64,000 nt of DNA from Rhodeus uyekii (GCA_037043235.1 JAWRVZ010000079.1:162001-226000); one strand, 5' to 3'; positions 24,117-34,952 are shown, numbered from the stretch's first letter. Notes: generated from the letters alone by a model not told the origin. Numbers and translations are program-made.

Positions 24117-25782
24117 GCATGTACCATGGCATGTGAGTGTTCTCTACGGAGGTAAACAGGTCCACCTGTGCCTTGCCGTATCTTTCCCAAATCTGCTCCA
24201 CCACTTCGGGGTGGAGCTGCCATTCCCCTGGCCTTGGCCCCTGTCTCGATAGGGCGTCTGCTCCCACATTCTGGACCCCCGGGATGTAGGCCGCCCTGAG
24301 AGAGAGCAACCTCCCCTGGGGACCATTTTGTACTATGGTCGCGAACGTAGACCCCCCTGATGGTTGATATATGCGACTGCCGTCATACTGTCGGTGAAAA
24401 CAGTGACATGGTGATCGCGAAGGTCCGGGAGGAACGCACAGAGTGCTCTGCGGACCGCCAGTAACTCCAGCGTGTTTATGTGCCAGGTCTGGTGCCGACT
24501 GCTCCACAGACCTTGTGAGGAGGACCGCTCCCCAGCCCGAGAGGGAGGCATCTGTCGAGAGAGTCACTCGTCGACCCAGAGCCCCCAACACAGGGCCTTG
24601 AGACAGAAACCAAGAGTTCTTCCACATACTCAGGGTGCGTAGGCATCGCCCCGTGACCTTGATAGTGCAAAGTGGGTTTCCCTTCGGGGAGAACCCCTTG
24701 GTTTTTAGCCCCCACTGCAGGGGTCTCATGTACAGCAGGCCCATTGGGATAATGCTGGATGCCGCTGCCATGAGCCCTAACACTCTCTGAAAGTGTTTCA
24801 CCGTGAGTGGCTGGCCCAGCTTGATGCTCTTGACGGCTGAACGAATGACCTGGATGCGCTCGGGGGAGAGCCGAGCAGACATGGCCACTGAGTCCCAAAT
24901 GACTCCCAAGAAAGTGGTTCTCTGTGCGGGAGAAAGTACACTCTTCTTGGTGTTCAGCCTCAACCCGAGCTCCTTCATGTGTGCGAGCACAGTATCTCGA
25001 TGTTGTGCTGCTAACTGCGGTGACTGGGCCAGAATAAGCCTGTCGTCGATATAATTTAAGACACGAATGCCCTGTAACCGTAGCGGAGCTAGAGCAGCGT
25101 CCACTTCTTTTGTGAACGTGCGGGGCGAGAGTGCCAGACCGAAAGGAAGCACCCGATACTGGTACGCCTTTCCCCCGAAGGCGAACCTCAGAAACTTCCT
25201 GTGTTGCAGAAGGATGGAGACGTGGAAATATGCGTCTTTGAGGTCGACTGTGACAAATCAATCCTCGGATCTGACCTGCACTACGATCTGCTTGAACGTC
25301 AGCATTTTGAATTTTAGACGCCTGACTGTGCGATTTAGGAGACGCAAATCCAGAATGGGCCGCAACCCTCCATCCTTCTTTGGAACTATGAAGTACCGGC
25401 TGTAGAACCCGGACTTGCTTTCCGCGAGGGGTACATACTCGATGGCCCCTTTCGCCAGCAGAGTGTCTTCTTCTTGTTTCATGACCAGAGCCTGCTGGGG
25501 GCCTACCACGGACTGTAGGACCCCCGAGAACCGGGGTGGAGAAACCCCGAACTGGATGGCATACCCGGAGGTTACCGTGCGCAGGACCCACTGAGAGATA
25601 CCCGGTAGCCGTGACCACGCAGCCTGGAACTCTACTAAGGGAACCAGCCTCCCGGGGCTGGTCTCTGGTACTGGGAACATATTCACCACTGAGCCGGGGC
25701 TTCCGGAAACTTGGGTGGAATGCTCTAGGACCCTCCTTAGAGGGGGTGGTTCTCCCGTGGCGGGCTGCCTCTGGAGCTGCAC
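24022..25782 (-). pseudogene. DIRS reverse transcriptase/RNase H, interrupted
   Basis: Replicative enzyme of the element. From 25782 the frame has an N-terminal Pro/Arg-rich part, GISQWVLRTVTSGYAIQF, FIVPKKDGGLRPILDLRLLN (RT motif 1-2) and then a TGA at 25258-25260, where related copies suggest Trp. The same frame continues with TVDLKDAYFHV, LPFGLALSPRTF and the catalytic YIDD of NYIDDRLIL, then RNase H TDASLSGWGAVL. Near 24540 the conserved RNase H moves to another frame (HINTLELLAVRRAL, FTDSMTAVAYINHQGG). It returns near 24330 to the first frame (AAYIPGVQNVGADALSRQG). So one nonsense codon and two mutually compensating frameshifts are seen. Catalytic motifs themselves are preserved. Confidence 0.88.
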
Positions 25783-25813
25783 ACGGGGGACACCACCTTG
25801 TTGCGGCTTGGCG

Positions 25814-27263
25814 TCAGGACCGCTTCGTCTTAGCCTTCTTAGTGTTAAGGAAAACCCTCAAATCACCCTTTTTGCCCGAAGGCTGAACTTGGACTTGTTG
25901 GCCCGACCGTCCGGGGTTTACCGAAGGAAGTCGGGTAGCGACACTTTCCTTTTGAGCGGCCCTGTATGCGGAGCTTTGAGACCGCGCTTGACCGGTGGTC
26001 TCACGTGGAGGGCGGCGGGGAAGAACCTTACTGAACGCCGCCTGCTGTCGTGACGCCTCCTGGAACTTGTTGACGACACTTTTTACGGCATCGCCGAACA
26101 AGCCCGAAGGGGACAGAGGGGCATCCAGTAGCACAAATTTATCTTTATCCTTCATGGCCCATAAATTGAGCCATAAATGTCTCTCTGTGGCCACCAGAGC
26201 TGCCATGGACCGGCCGACAGAGTAGGCCGTCTCCCTAGTGGCCCGAAGAGACAAATCCACGGTCCGGCGCAGCTCTGCCACTGCCTCCGGACCGATACCA
26301 CCGCCCTCGTTGAGGTCCCCTAGCAACTCTGCTTGATAGGCCTGCAGCAGTGCTGTAGTATGCAGGCACGCAGCAGCCTGGCTCAAAGCAGAGTATGCTT
26401 TCCCCACCAAAGACGACGTGACGCCCATCGGCTTGGTGGGGAGCGCTGGAGCTTTAATAGAGGACGCAGACTGGGGAACGAGGTATCCAGCAAGAGCCTC
26501 GTCCACTTTCTACATCCCTCCATAACCGTGGTGCTGAGCCCCGACAAGATTCGTATACATAGCACTTAGCGGTGTATGAACTCTTTCGGAGGCTGGCCTT
26601 CTCCATGATCTAGATACCTCGGCATGGAGATCGGGAAGAAAAGGCATAGCTCGGCGCGGGGGAGTGACGCGAGCTGGCAGGTAGCGCTCGTCCAAATATA
26701 CTTTTTCTAGGACGAGCGCTCCTGGTCTCCGCCAGCCAATCAAAATCTAGACGCGAGACCGCTCGCGCCACAACCTCAACTAGCTCCTCAAATGCCGGCG
26801 AGGAGGGTGGCGAATCCTCCCCAACCGGGTTGACACTAGCTAAATCCATCTCATCTGAACTAGACAAAGTTAGTGCCGGAGCCCCAGCATGATTGTCTCT
26901 TGGGGAGCGCTCGTGACTGGGACCCGCCTCATCTCGTGAGGGCTGAGATAAGGGAGGACCCATCCCAGCTGCCTCAGCGAGATCCATTTGTTATCCCCAT
27001 GACTGGGAGCGCCGCAAAGCCTCGGCTGCTGCAGGTCCCGAACCTCGGGGAACACTAGCCTGAGCGGCCTCATTACAGACCGCCAGGCGGGAGCGGAGCG
27101 TATGCAAAGAGAACCTCTCACAGTCCTTACAGCCGGCGTTCTCAAGCGCCGACCGCGCATGCTCCACTCCCAAACAGTCAACGCACATAACATGTGTATC
27201 CCTGTCCATTATAAAACACGGACAGGGAAAAACACAAGGTCTAAATGTCTGTTCATCAGCCAT
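25814..27263 (-). pseudogene. DIRS gag-like ORF1, interrupted
   Basis: Structural (RNA-binding) ORF of the element. The start MADEQTFRP at 27263 is followed by a Cys/His cluster (FIMDRDTHVMCVDCLGVEH and CKDCERF), which could bind zinc. A TAA follows at about 26990. The same frame then continues (MDLAEAAGMGPPL, SPAFEELVEVVARAV) until about 26700, where homology moves by one frame (LDERYLPARVTPPRRAMPFL). A TAG interrupts near 26510. The last part, 26506-25814, has GYLVPQS, LPTKPMGVTSS, RHLWLNLWAMKDKDK and LFGDAVKSV and ends in a Lys/Arg-rich tail. Net: two stops and one frameshift. Homologous blocks recur in the fragments at 1.3-2.5, 29.6 and 44.4-44.9 kb, which is how the frames were linked. 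Confidence 0.82.
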
Positions 27264-28051
27264 TCTTCACACACAAACTCCTGATTTTTTAACTAGCTTA
27301 GTTTCTAAATCACTCTCACACAGACACAGCATACTGAAGACACTCAGAGCTGGCGCTTCCGGGTTTCGGGCGCGCTTTATGCTCTCTCTCATGACGTCAC
27401 TGGCACGTGCCGGCGGTGACGCATTCACACGCGTTCGTCTCTCATTGGTTGCACAGATCTTCACGTGACTGACGTCAGGCTATTTCCCCTAGCGCTTTGA
27501 CACAGCTCGAGTTCCCTGAAAGGGAACAAGGCACTGCATCCCCTGTTCAATACAGTCCTAACAGTGAAGCATGGTGGTGCAGCATCAGCTGTGCGAGTGT
27601 TTTTCAGCTGCAGGGACAGGTCGACTGGTTGCAATCGAGGGAAAGATGAATACGGCCAAGTACAGGGATAACCTGGAAAAAAACCTTCTCCAGGACCTCA
27701 GACTGAGCCGAAGGTTTACCTTCCAAGAAAAGACAAGGGAGTGGCTTCACAACAACTCTGTGACTGTTCTTGAATGGCCCAGCCAGAGCCTGGGGACAAT
27801 CTGCAAGGAGGAGGACAATCTGCTTCTACTAAATACTGAGCAAAGAGTCTGAATACTTAGGACCATGAGATATTTCAGTTTTTCTTTTTAATAAATCTGC
27901 AAAAATGTAAACAGTTCTATGTTTTTCTGTCAATATGGGGTGCTGTGTGTACATTAATGATGAAAAATGAATTAAATGATTTAGCAAATGGCTGCAATAT
28001 ATCAAAGAGTGAAAATCTTAAGGGGGTCTGAATACTTTCCGTACCCAATAT

Positions 28052-29030
28052 ATAGTGTGAAAAGAGTTTCCCCCCTTCCTACAAATTTAAACATTAGTAA
28101 AAAATAACACAAGAAAACACAAAATGCAGTTTTTAAATGAAGTTTGTTGCTATTCAGGAAAAACAATCCAAATCCAAACTTACATGACCTTGTGTGAAAT
28201 TGTTTCCCGCCTGTTAAAACGTAACTGTGGTTTGTCAAACTTGAGTTCAATTTCTCTGGCTACACCCAAGCCTGATTGCTGCCACACCTGTTCTCAATCA
28301 AGAAATCGCTTAAATAGTCTGCCTGACAAAGAGGTAAAGTAAAAGATGTTCAAAAGCTAGATATCATGCTGAGCTCCAAAGAAATTTAGTAACAAATTAG
28401 AAAGAAAGTAATTTGTCAGTATGGAGAAGATTAGGAAGCCAATTCTAATGCTTTGGGACCACAGTGAGAGATACTATCCACAAATAGCAAAAACATGAAA
28501 CCGCAGTGAAACTTCCCCAATTAACCGACCAAAATTACTCTAAGAGCGCAGCAATAACTCACCCAAGAGGTCACAAAAGACCCCGCAACCACAACATCCA
28601 CAGAACTCCAGGCCTCACTTGCCTCAGTTAGGGTCAGTGTTCATGATTCCACCATAAGAAAGGGATATGGTAAAAATGGCCTGCATAGCAGAGTTCAAGG
28701 AACATAATCTGTGGACTGATGAGAACAAAAGTTGAACATTTTGGAAGGTGTGTGTCCTATTACATCTGGCATGAAAAATAGCACTACATTGCATGCCAAC
28801 AATAAAAGAATATCATATCAGCAGTAAAATATGATGGTCCTTTGTTGCTTCAGGACCTGAAAAACTTGTAGTGATAAATGAAACCATGAATTCTGCTGTC
28901 TAACAAAAAATCTTGTAAGAGAATGTCCAGCCAACTGTTCGTGACCAAAAGCTGAAGCAAACTTGGGTCAATGATTCATAACAAACCAGCAAGTCCAATT
29001 GCTGAAGTAAAACAAATTTGTAGGGGTCCT
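28052..29030 (+). mobile_element. second Tc1-like transposon remnant
   Basis: Starts TAGTGTGAAAAGAGTTTCCC next to the right end of the previous Tc1. The + strand then holds decayed transposase with recognisable blocks: CTCCAGGCCTCACTTGCCTC, GGACTGATGAGAACAAAAGT (first catalytic Asp region), GTTGCTTCAGGACCTG, GCAAGTCCAATTGCTGAAG. It has many deletions and no open frame. The right terminus is absent; the sequence passes into DIRS debris near 29030. Confidence 0.7.
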
Positions 29031-29875
29031 GACCTAGATCCAGGTTCCAGAAATCTGGATGTGGGTGCCATATGGGTTCTCATCCCTCAGGGGAATCCGG
29101 CATGGTGAGACTGTCATGAGCAGCATCAGGTCTGAAAACCAGTAGCCAGTAAGGTGCCTCATCTGTGTCTGTGAAAGTATCAGCATGGCTATGGATGACG
29201 TATGCCCCTGGAGCCTCTGAAAATGTTTCAGTGAAATCACTTTTTTGCCTCTGAACACATTCATTTTAATTGAAAATATGGGTACCACTGGTCATTGAGT
29301 TGGCAGTAGAACAGAAAGAATAAAAAAAAGGATTCTCCACCTGGCCCTTCTCCAAAGGATGGAACATTCACCACCTTCTGGTTGAAAGCAGCTCGCAAAA
29401 TCTCTGGGCTGCCCGTATCAGGTCCAATTGAAATGGACGTTTGGAAGGTTTAATGGTCTAAGTGACATGCTAAATCTCCTTCCTGTGGGACGCACAATGG
29501 GGTGGCTAAGGTGTTGTCTCCGATCACGCTGGAACAGACACCACATGAGGACACACTCAGCGACAATCAGACTTGAAGGCAGCCTGTGATGGCCTGGTGG
29601 CAGAGATGTCATGCCAAGGCAGGATGTGCTTCATATCTCAGTCTGCAAAAAACTCGTCAGTGTCACCAAAGAGGTCACATTGCGAGATGGAGGCTTTGAG
29701 AAAGCGTAACTTTGTCCGCATCGTGCATCTCAGCAAGATGCAACAAATCGAACGCAAACAAGTGGACATTGTCTTGCCGAGGGCCCGTGCCATGATTTTC
29801 ATCGCCCAAAAGGTGCTCCAAGATCTGAGTAACCCCAAACGGTGTGTGTGTTTTCACTTTTAGTGTCACAAGCAC
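29031..29875 (-). mobile_element. DIRS fragment (RT thumb region plus gag)
   Basis: Minus-strand frame 29288-29034 contains ISLKHFQRLQGHTSSIAML, aligned with LTVKHFQRVLGLMAAASSI of the large copy. At 29860-29640 the minus strand shows HLAEMHDADK and, in a second frame, KASISQCDLFGDTDEF, parallel to the gag blocks NLWAMKDKDK and DAPLSPSGLFGDAV. The order gag to RT on the minus strand is correct, with a large deletion between them. Strongly decayed. Confidence 0.7.
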
Positions 29876-29879
29876 ATCC

Positions 29880-31885
29880 ATAAAATTCCATTAATGACCC
29901 ATTAAAGTTTTTATAGTGAAAATCCAACTGTTAATGCAATGCTGGAAAAATACTTCATGCAGCTCTAAAAAAAAAAGTTGCTGAACATCAAGAGGAATCT
30001 ATAGGTTTTTTTTGTTTTGTTTTTTTATTGAGATTTTACTTAAGATATCATAATATTTAAGCATTTCAGTTTTTTTTAGAAAGGTTCTGAAAAATCCCTG
30101 AAAATCATTACACAACACAAGTCATTTAAAAGAGTTTAAAAGAGGCTGGCGTTTGAAAGAACCAAAAAGGGTCTATTTCATAACACAGCTGCCATTCTCT
30201 ACGAGCTTTTGTGAAAGAACAGATCTGCATGTTTGTTTGATATGAAGCCCCAAAGACTTGGAGAGAAAATAAAAGTAGATTTCACAGTAAGTTAAGATAA
30301 TAGCCACAGTTGTGACTGTTTGGACAGGTAAGGCAGTGTTTTAACTGAGTCGGATTTATTTACCCAAATGCAGAGCCTAATGGTCAGATGTTAGAACTTG
30401 GCAGGGCATGCCAAGTTATATTAAATAAACTGTCTGCAAAAGAAACATTGCTATACATTTTAATGACAGACCAGATTAAATACTCAAAACACTGTATTGT
30501 CATTCTAAAAGCCAAATAAGTTATTAAACTCCATTGCCTAACCTGCTCTGTCTTAGTGCTGCTTGATATGTCAAGGCAATTCTGACACACATCAGTCACG
30601 ACTGAGCTGAACGCTGACTGACAGCTAGAGAGGGATAAGGTATCTTTCTTTGCAGAACAAAATGCTTTTTTGATTATAATTCTAATGGTACTTGGTTTAA
30701 ATATGAATTGTTTCACAAAATATGTTCTTTGATTAAAATGCTGCGAGCACTAACATTTGTGAAAGCTTGTTTTTGCTGGAAAAAAACTTCCCTAAATTTC
30801 AATACTAATTGGCACTAGAACATTTCGTAAAGATTTTACAGTGATTGTGTGGAAAAGTTTTTTACAATTTACAACTTAGAAGATTAAAACAAATCAAATA
30901 AAAATGCTTTGTTAAACACTGACAAGCCTTGCCTTTTCCCCAAAAATGTATAAAATAATTATATTAATTATAATAATTATAATAATTATTACCTTTAAAT
31001 TGTACTCTTCCAGATCCAGTCCCATGCATGCTGGAACTAAACCCATTGTTAAACGGTTTAATTGACAAGTTAAATTGTCAATTAAAATTATTCAAAACCA
31101 TTGACAATTGACAAACTCTTCTTTGCTCTTCCAATCTATGTCACTCACATACACTGGAATTCATGGAAAAACAGACAAGCGCACTGTAAATTTAATGCTA
31201 TTGGGCTGTATAAGAACTCTTGGACTACAGCCCGGCCATTGAAATTTGAGGACTGGAACTAACTGCTGTATTACTAGTTTTAAATTAATCAATGCAAGGG
31301 CAATACTGGATCAACCCTCTTAGGATAAAACAATAACATCTAAAGTGCAATGCAGTTAGTTCAATTACACCCACAGAAAGCATTTCCATAAAACCTTTCA
31401 AACTTCAACAAAACTTTGTTTTGTTTTACAATAACACCCCAGGCTCTGGATGGCAAAGTAAGTAAAAGCTTTTTTGATGGGGTTGGGCATATGTCAAAGC
31501 TTTACAGGATTAAAATGTTTCAAGTGTCTCCCTGCATTATTGTCCATCACCCTCCGGCTTTTTCTGCTCTTACATTTCTTCTAAACACAATATTGTGTCT
31601 CTAAATCCAACATGATCTCATAAACATGAGTTTTTGTCGGTGTTTTGTCTAGTTTTTTATTCCTTGCTTGGAAATACATTTATAAACGATGACTTTGATG
31701 TTTCTTTAAATTATATCAAGTTAAAAAGAAGGCTGTGTGGTACTGCCTTTTTCCTTCTTTTGCAGCATCTGTATGCACCAAACACCTTAAAGTAGTATAA
31801 AGTAGGTCTGTTGAGAAAAAATAGCTGTTCTGTAATTTCGAGACAATTTAATCCAGTTCAAAGTCATACATTCATTAATCCTAAA
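29880..31885. other. intergenic, nothing recognised
   Basis: AT-rich sequence without a repeat I can name. The minus frame 30384-30716 (110 codons) shows no domain. Short AAT-rich simple sequence lies at 30955-30990. Confidence 0.4.
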
Positions 31886-32101
31886 CTAGATTAGATAAGA
31901 CCTAACAACACTCCACACTAAGGTCAGTATCTAAGGAGGCTCTCAGAGACCCTAACAACCTGGCATAGTACTTTACCACCCAGCCAAGCTCTGGGAGTCG
32001 AGGCCTTGTGACTAAATCGAGAGGAGACCTAACAACACCCCATGCTTAGGACATCTTGCAAGAGCCTACTGTTCACAACTCTACTGTTATCCTAGTCGAG
32101 C

Positions 32102-33018
32102 TGTCACGGTTCTGTCTCTGTTTCCAGTGTTGTTAGTGTTCTAGTGGACAGAACCGTGGCATTATCTGGTTCCCGCGGCGCCACCCTGGTTGCCTGCCGG
32201 AGCCTGCCTGGCTTACCCCTCCCGCTCCGCCCTGGTTGTCTGCTGGGACCCCGGATCCCCTGGAGCCACCCTGGCTCAATTTGCCGGTTCCCCCCTGGGC
32301 CTCCGCCTGGAACCCCATCCTGGTTGAGCCACCTTGGCTCATTCCACCTTCCCCTTCCTGGACTTTGTATTTAATTTTGTTATGCTTTCCAGGTTGTGGA
32401 CTTTTCAGTTGTTTATGGTTTTATGATCTGTTTTTTTTTTCTCCCTCTCTCCCTCCTTATCTGGTTTCCTGTGATCTCTTGAGTTCCCTGTCTTGTTGTG
32501 GTATGCTTGGTGGTGATGTCGGTGTTGGGTTTTAGTTTCATGTTGGAACGCCAGGTGGCGTTCCTTAGGGGGGGGGGGGGGGGGGGGGGGGTAGTGTCAC
32601 GGTTCTGTCTCTGTTTCCAGTGTTATTAGTGTTCTAGCGGACAGAACCGTGGCACTGCTCTCTCTCCCGTGTGTTTGTGTCTCGTTAGTGCCTGCCCCAC
32701 CTCCTTGTTTCCCTTAATCATTCCCAGCTGTCTCTCATCACTACCTTCCCTCATGTGCCCTATTTAATCCCAGTGTGTTTGCTGTCCTGTGTGGTGTCAT
32801 TGTCATTCCTGGATGTCTTTCCATGCCAGTGATTCCCGTGTCTATGATTCCCTGCCTTGCTCTCTGGTTTGTTTGTGTTTTCGTCGAGTCTCTGTTATTT
32901 TGATCCTTGTTATGTTTTCCCCCTCATAGGTGTTTCTTTTGTGAGTTTTATGTTTATTTCTGTTGTAATAAATCACCTTTCCCTGCATCCTGAGTCCTCC
33001 CTCATTCCTACCGTGACA
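32102..33018 (+). mobile_element. small non-autonomous LTR retrotransposon with 5-bp TSD
   Basis: The element is flanked by CGAGC (32097-32101 and 33019-33023). The 3' LTR is 32595-33018 (424 bp, TGTCACGG...CCGTGACA) with ATAAA-type signal near its end. The 5' side keeps only the first 60 bp of the LTR (32102-32161), two mismatches from the 3' copy, then switches to internal sequence. The internal region (32162-32567) is Pro/Trp-rich in translation and has no gag, pol or protease motif. A run of 24 G precedes the 3' LTR in the polypurine-tract position. Confidence 0.8.
32568..32591 (+). repeat. G24 homopolymer at the polypurine-tract position
   Basis: Twenty-four consecutive G immediately 5' of the 3' LTR (TAG spacer, then TGTCACGG). 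The polypurine tract primes plus-strand DNA in LTR elements, and this run looks like an expanded one. It could form a G-quadruplex and is a likely assembly-error site. Confidence 0.85.
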
Positions 33019-33320
33019 CGAGCTCTGGGGAGTGGAGGCCTCAATTAGATAACTTTCTGGTGAGAGGAGGCCTATTCGCATCAGCCAAGGAGGCTCACAA
33101 AGAGGACAAATAACTTAGCAAACTTTAACTGAGCGCTAGGAGCAAAGGCCTTGGAATGACGAGTCTCTGAATCAAGAGGAGACAGAACAACCCCCCCACT
33201 ATCAGGATATCTTGCAAGGAGGCTCACAGAAAGCCTACAACACGTAATTGCCATCCCAGCATGGCTTGGGGGAGTGGAGCCCTCAATAAATATAACTCTC
33301 TCTCTATAATGGCGATATGT

Positions 33321-33932
33321 ACTAGTGTCTGTGAATAGTAATCCTAAAACAAACATGTCTGCATGTCTCTGTGTGAATGAATGAATGTTTACAGCAGTAA
33401 ACATGACGTATTGGCTTTTACCAATCTATATTGCTACACTGAAATTAGTGAAATTGAATGTATATGTAACAAATACTGAAATAAATGATCCTAGCAATGT
33501 ATTAAACTGCAAATTAACATTTAGTCTCTGTATTAAGTACAGTGTCAGACATTCTCTTGAACATTCTCTTATGCATATAAAAACTGTATTTATTTTGACT
33601 AAAAATACAGAAAAAAAGAGTACTATTGGGAAATATATATCTGTTTTCTGGTTAGATTGGACATAGTATCATAGCTATTATACTGACATTAATACAGTCA
33701 TCATCATACTGTTTTTCAGATGTTTTCTTGTTTTGTTTTTTCTATGTCACAGATTTGAGAATCATAGTGACCAGATACTGGCCCACATTGGACATATCCT
33801 GCATGAATATGTTGAAAATGAGATCCCTGACTAAAAGTAGGAATCTTTTTTTCTCTGGTGCATAGAAACACCAAACACATTGGAATTGTCAGGTGTTTGA
33901 TGTTCACTTTATTCCAGGTATAGCTGTATAAT
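33321..33932. other. intergenic, nothing recognised
   Basis: AT-rich sequence between the tandem repeat and the solo LTR. No supported feature. Confidence 0.4.
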
Positions 33933-33937
33933 TTGGC

Positions 33938-34750
33938 TGTCAGGTATTGGGGATGAAGGGATGAGCGAGGACTCAATTATGCAGGTGGAAAGGGCTTTTA
34001 TTGAACATAAAATGCAAACAAAACTACCCCGTGGGGGAAAACACTAGACTGACTAAGGAACTAAAACAGACTGAAGGACTAAACTAAACTACGAGAGCAG
34101 GTTGAACAGGCAAGGCAGGACAGGAACAGACTGGCAACAACAGGACAGGTAAGACAACGACGCGACGCGAACAGCAGACAAAGGCGGAATATATAGGGAG
34201 GACATGGGGAAATTAACGAGGAAAAACAGCTGGGATGAATCAAACTAATGATAAAGAAACAAGACGGGTGGGGTAACAGACAAGACATGAACACGCAGAC
34301 AATTAACCAAAGACGACGCGCAGCTGGTGACAACCAAACTGCGCGTGACAAAACACAACAAGAAAGCACGTGGCCGATGGGACGCGAACCGCGTGCCAAA
34401 CATAAACACACAGACCATGCCAGACCGCGTGCCAAACATAAAGACAAACCGCGCCCATTCACACGACATAGAGCTCGCAAGAACGAATTCTCACGAGCTC
34501 ACAACAAGGACGAACACACGAGTTATGAATGCCCGAAGCCCGAATCCCGATCCAAAACAGAAACTGAACCAGACCCAAGTATCGGGACCGGACATCATAA
34601 ATCGCACGAGAGACGTCACACAGACAAGCGCGCACGCGACTCAAGCACTCGAAGCCCCGCGCGCACACACAACTAGAGACATAACGGTAGTGTCAGAGCT
34701 CTGCCACAAAACCAAGAAATGACTAAACCGAATGTGGCAGACCCCTGACA
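33938..34750 (-). mobile_element. 813-bp solo LTR with 5-bp TSD
   Basis: Termini TGTCAGGTATTGGGG and GCAGACCCCTGACA give inverted TGTCAGG/CCTGACA ends. TTGGC flanks it on both sides (33933-33937, 34751-34755). TTTTATTGAAC at about 33997 is the reverse complement of an AATAAA signal, so it reads on the minus strand. Direct ACCGCGTGCCAAACATAAA copies lie near 34385 and 34428. It is GC-rich and open by chance in several frames, but has no protein domain. Related LTR pieces are at 17320-18038, 38575 and 63924. Confidence 0.82.
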
Positions 34751-34842
34751 TTGGCTGGATGTCTCGGAATAACTAGGAACACGAAACACTGAACCAACAC
34801 ACACGGTAAGCAGTGACATCGAAACCTCATAGGAACATTAAC

Positions 34843-34917
34843 AATTAATTAATTAATTAATTAATTAATTAATTAATTTGAATGAATTAATTTGAAAAAG
34901 ACATAGGATAACATGAA

Positions 34918-34950
<33 letters not shown>
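34843..34950. repeat. (TTAA)n and (AT)n microsatellites
   Basis: About 36 bp of TTAA repeats near 34843-34878, and a second (AT)n tract at about 34922-34950. Confidence 0.85.

Positions 34951-34952
<2 letters not shown>

Larger units (their letters stand above)
22464..27527 (-). mobile_element. nearly complete DIRS-type retrotransposon
   Basis: This 5.06-kb element has inverted terminal repeats at 22464-22680 and about 27350-27527 that share CGCTAGGGGAAATAGCCTGA, TCACGTGAAGATCTGTGCAA and TGACGTCATGAGAGAGAGCA in opposite orientation. An internal complementary region lies at about 22715-22800. The order on the minus strand is gag-like region, RT/RNase H, tyrosine recombinase, ICR, terminal repeat, the canonical DIRS layout. 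DIRS elements integrate with a tyrosine recombinase instead of a DDE integrase and make no target duplication; none is visible at the Tc1 junctions. The gag and RT frames carry a few breaks. Confidence 0.92.
21902..28050 (+). mobile_element. Tc1/mariner transposon split by a DIRS insertion
   Basis: Left terminus GTGGGTACGGAAAGTACTCA and right terminus GAATACTTTCCGTACCC form inverted repeats. The left arm (to 22463) continues through a decayed transposase on the + strand (CAACCATCACTGCAGGCCTC, TCTCTGGTCTGATGAGACCA). The right arm resumes at 27528 with AAGGCACTGCATCCCC, the transposase centre (GTGAAGCATGGTGGTG) and the C-terminal block with GAATGGCCCAGCCAGAGCC. Without the DIRS insert the Tc1 would be about 1.1 kb. 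Many substitutions, stops and deletions make it non-autonomous. Confidence 0.85.
31895..33320. repeat. degenerate tandem repeat, about 115-130 bp, interrupted by an LTR element
   Basis: Units share CCTAACAAC..C, TATCTTGCAAGGAGGCTCACAG-like, GCTCTGGGGAGTGGAGGCCT-like and a closing GAGAGGA or AAGAGGA. Four units can be followed: 31898-32023, 32024-32101 continued at 33019-33066, 33067-33180 and 33181-33300. The LTR element 32102-33018 lies inside the second unit. Divergence is substantial. Confidence 0.6.

Noticed and set aside
24476..25618. 380-codon minus-strand frame beginning MVTATGYLSV
   Set aside because: It overlaps the real DIRS RT frame in another phase and has no RT motifs; it is a shadow produced by GC-rich coding sequence.
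34248..34722. Overlapping open frames of 130-140 codons on both strands
   Set aside because: They lie wholly inside the solo LTR 33938-34750, are GC-rich and open by composition, and show no protein domain.
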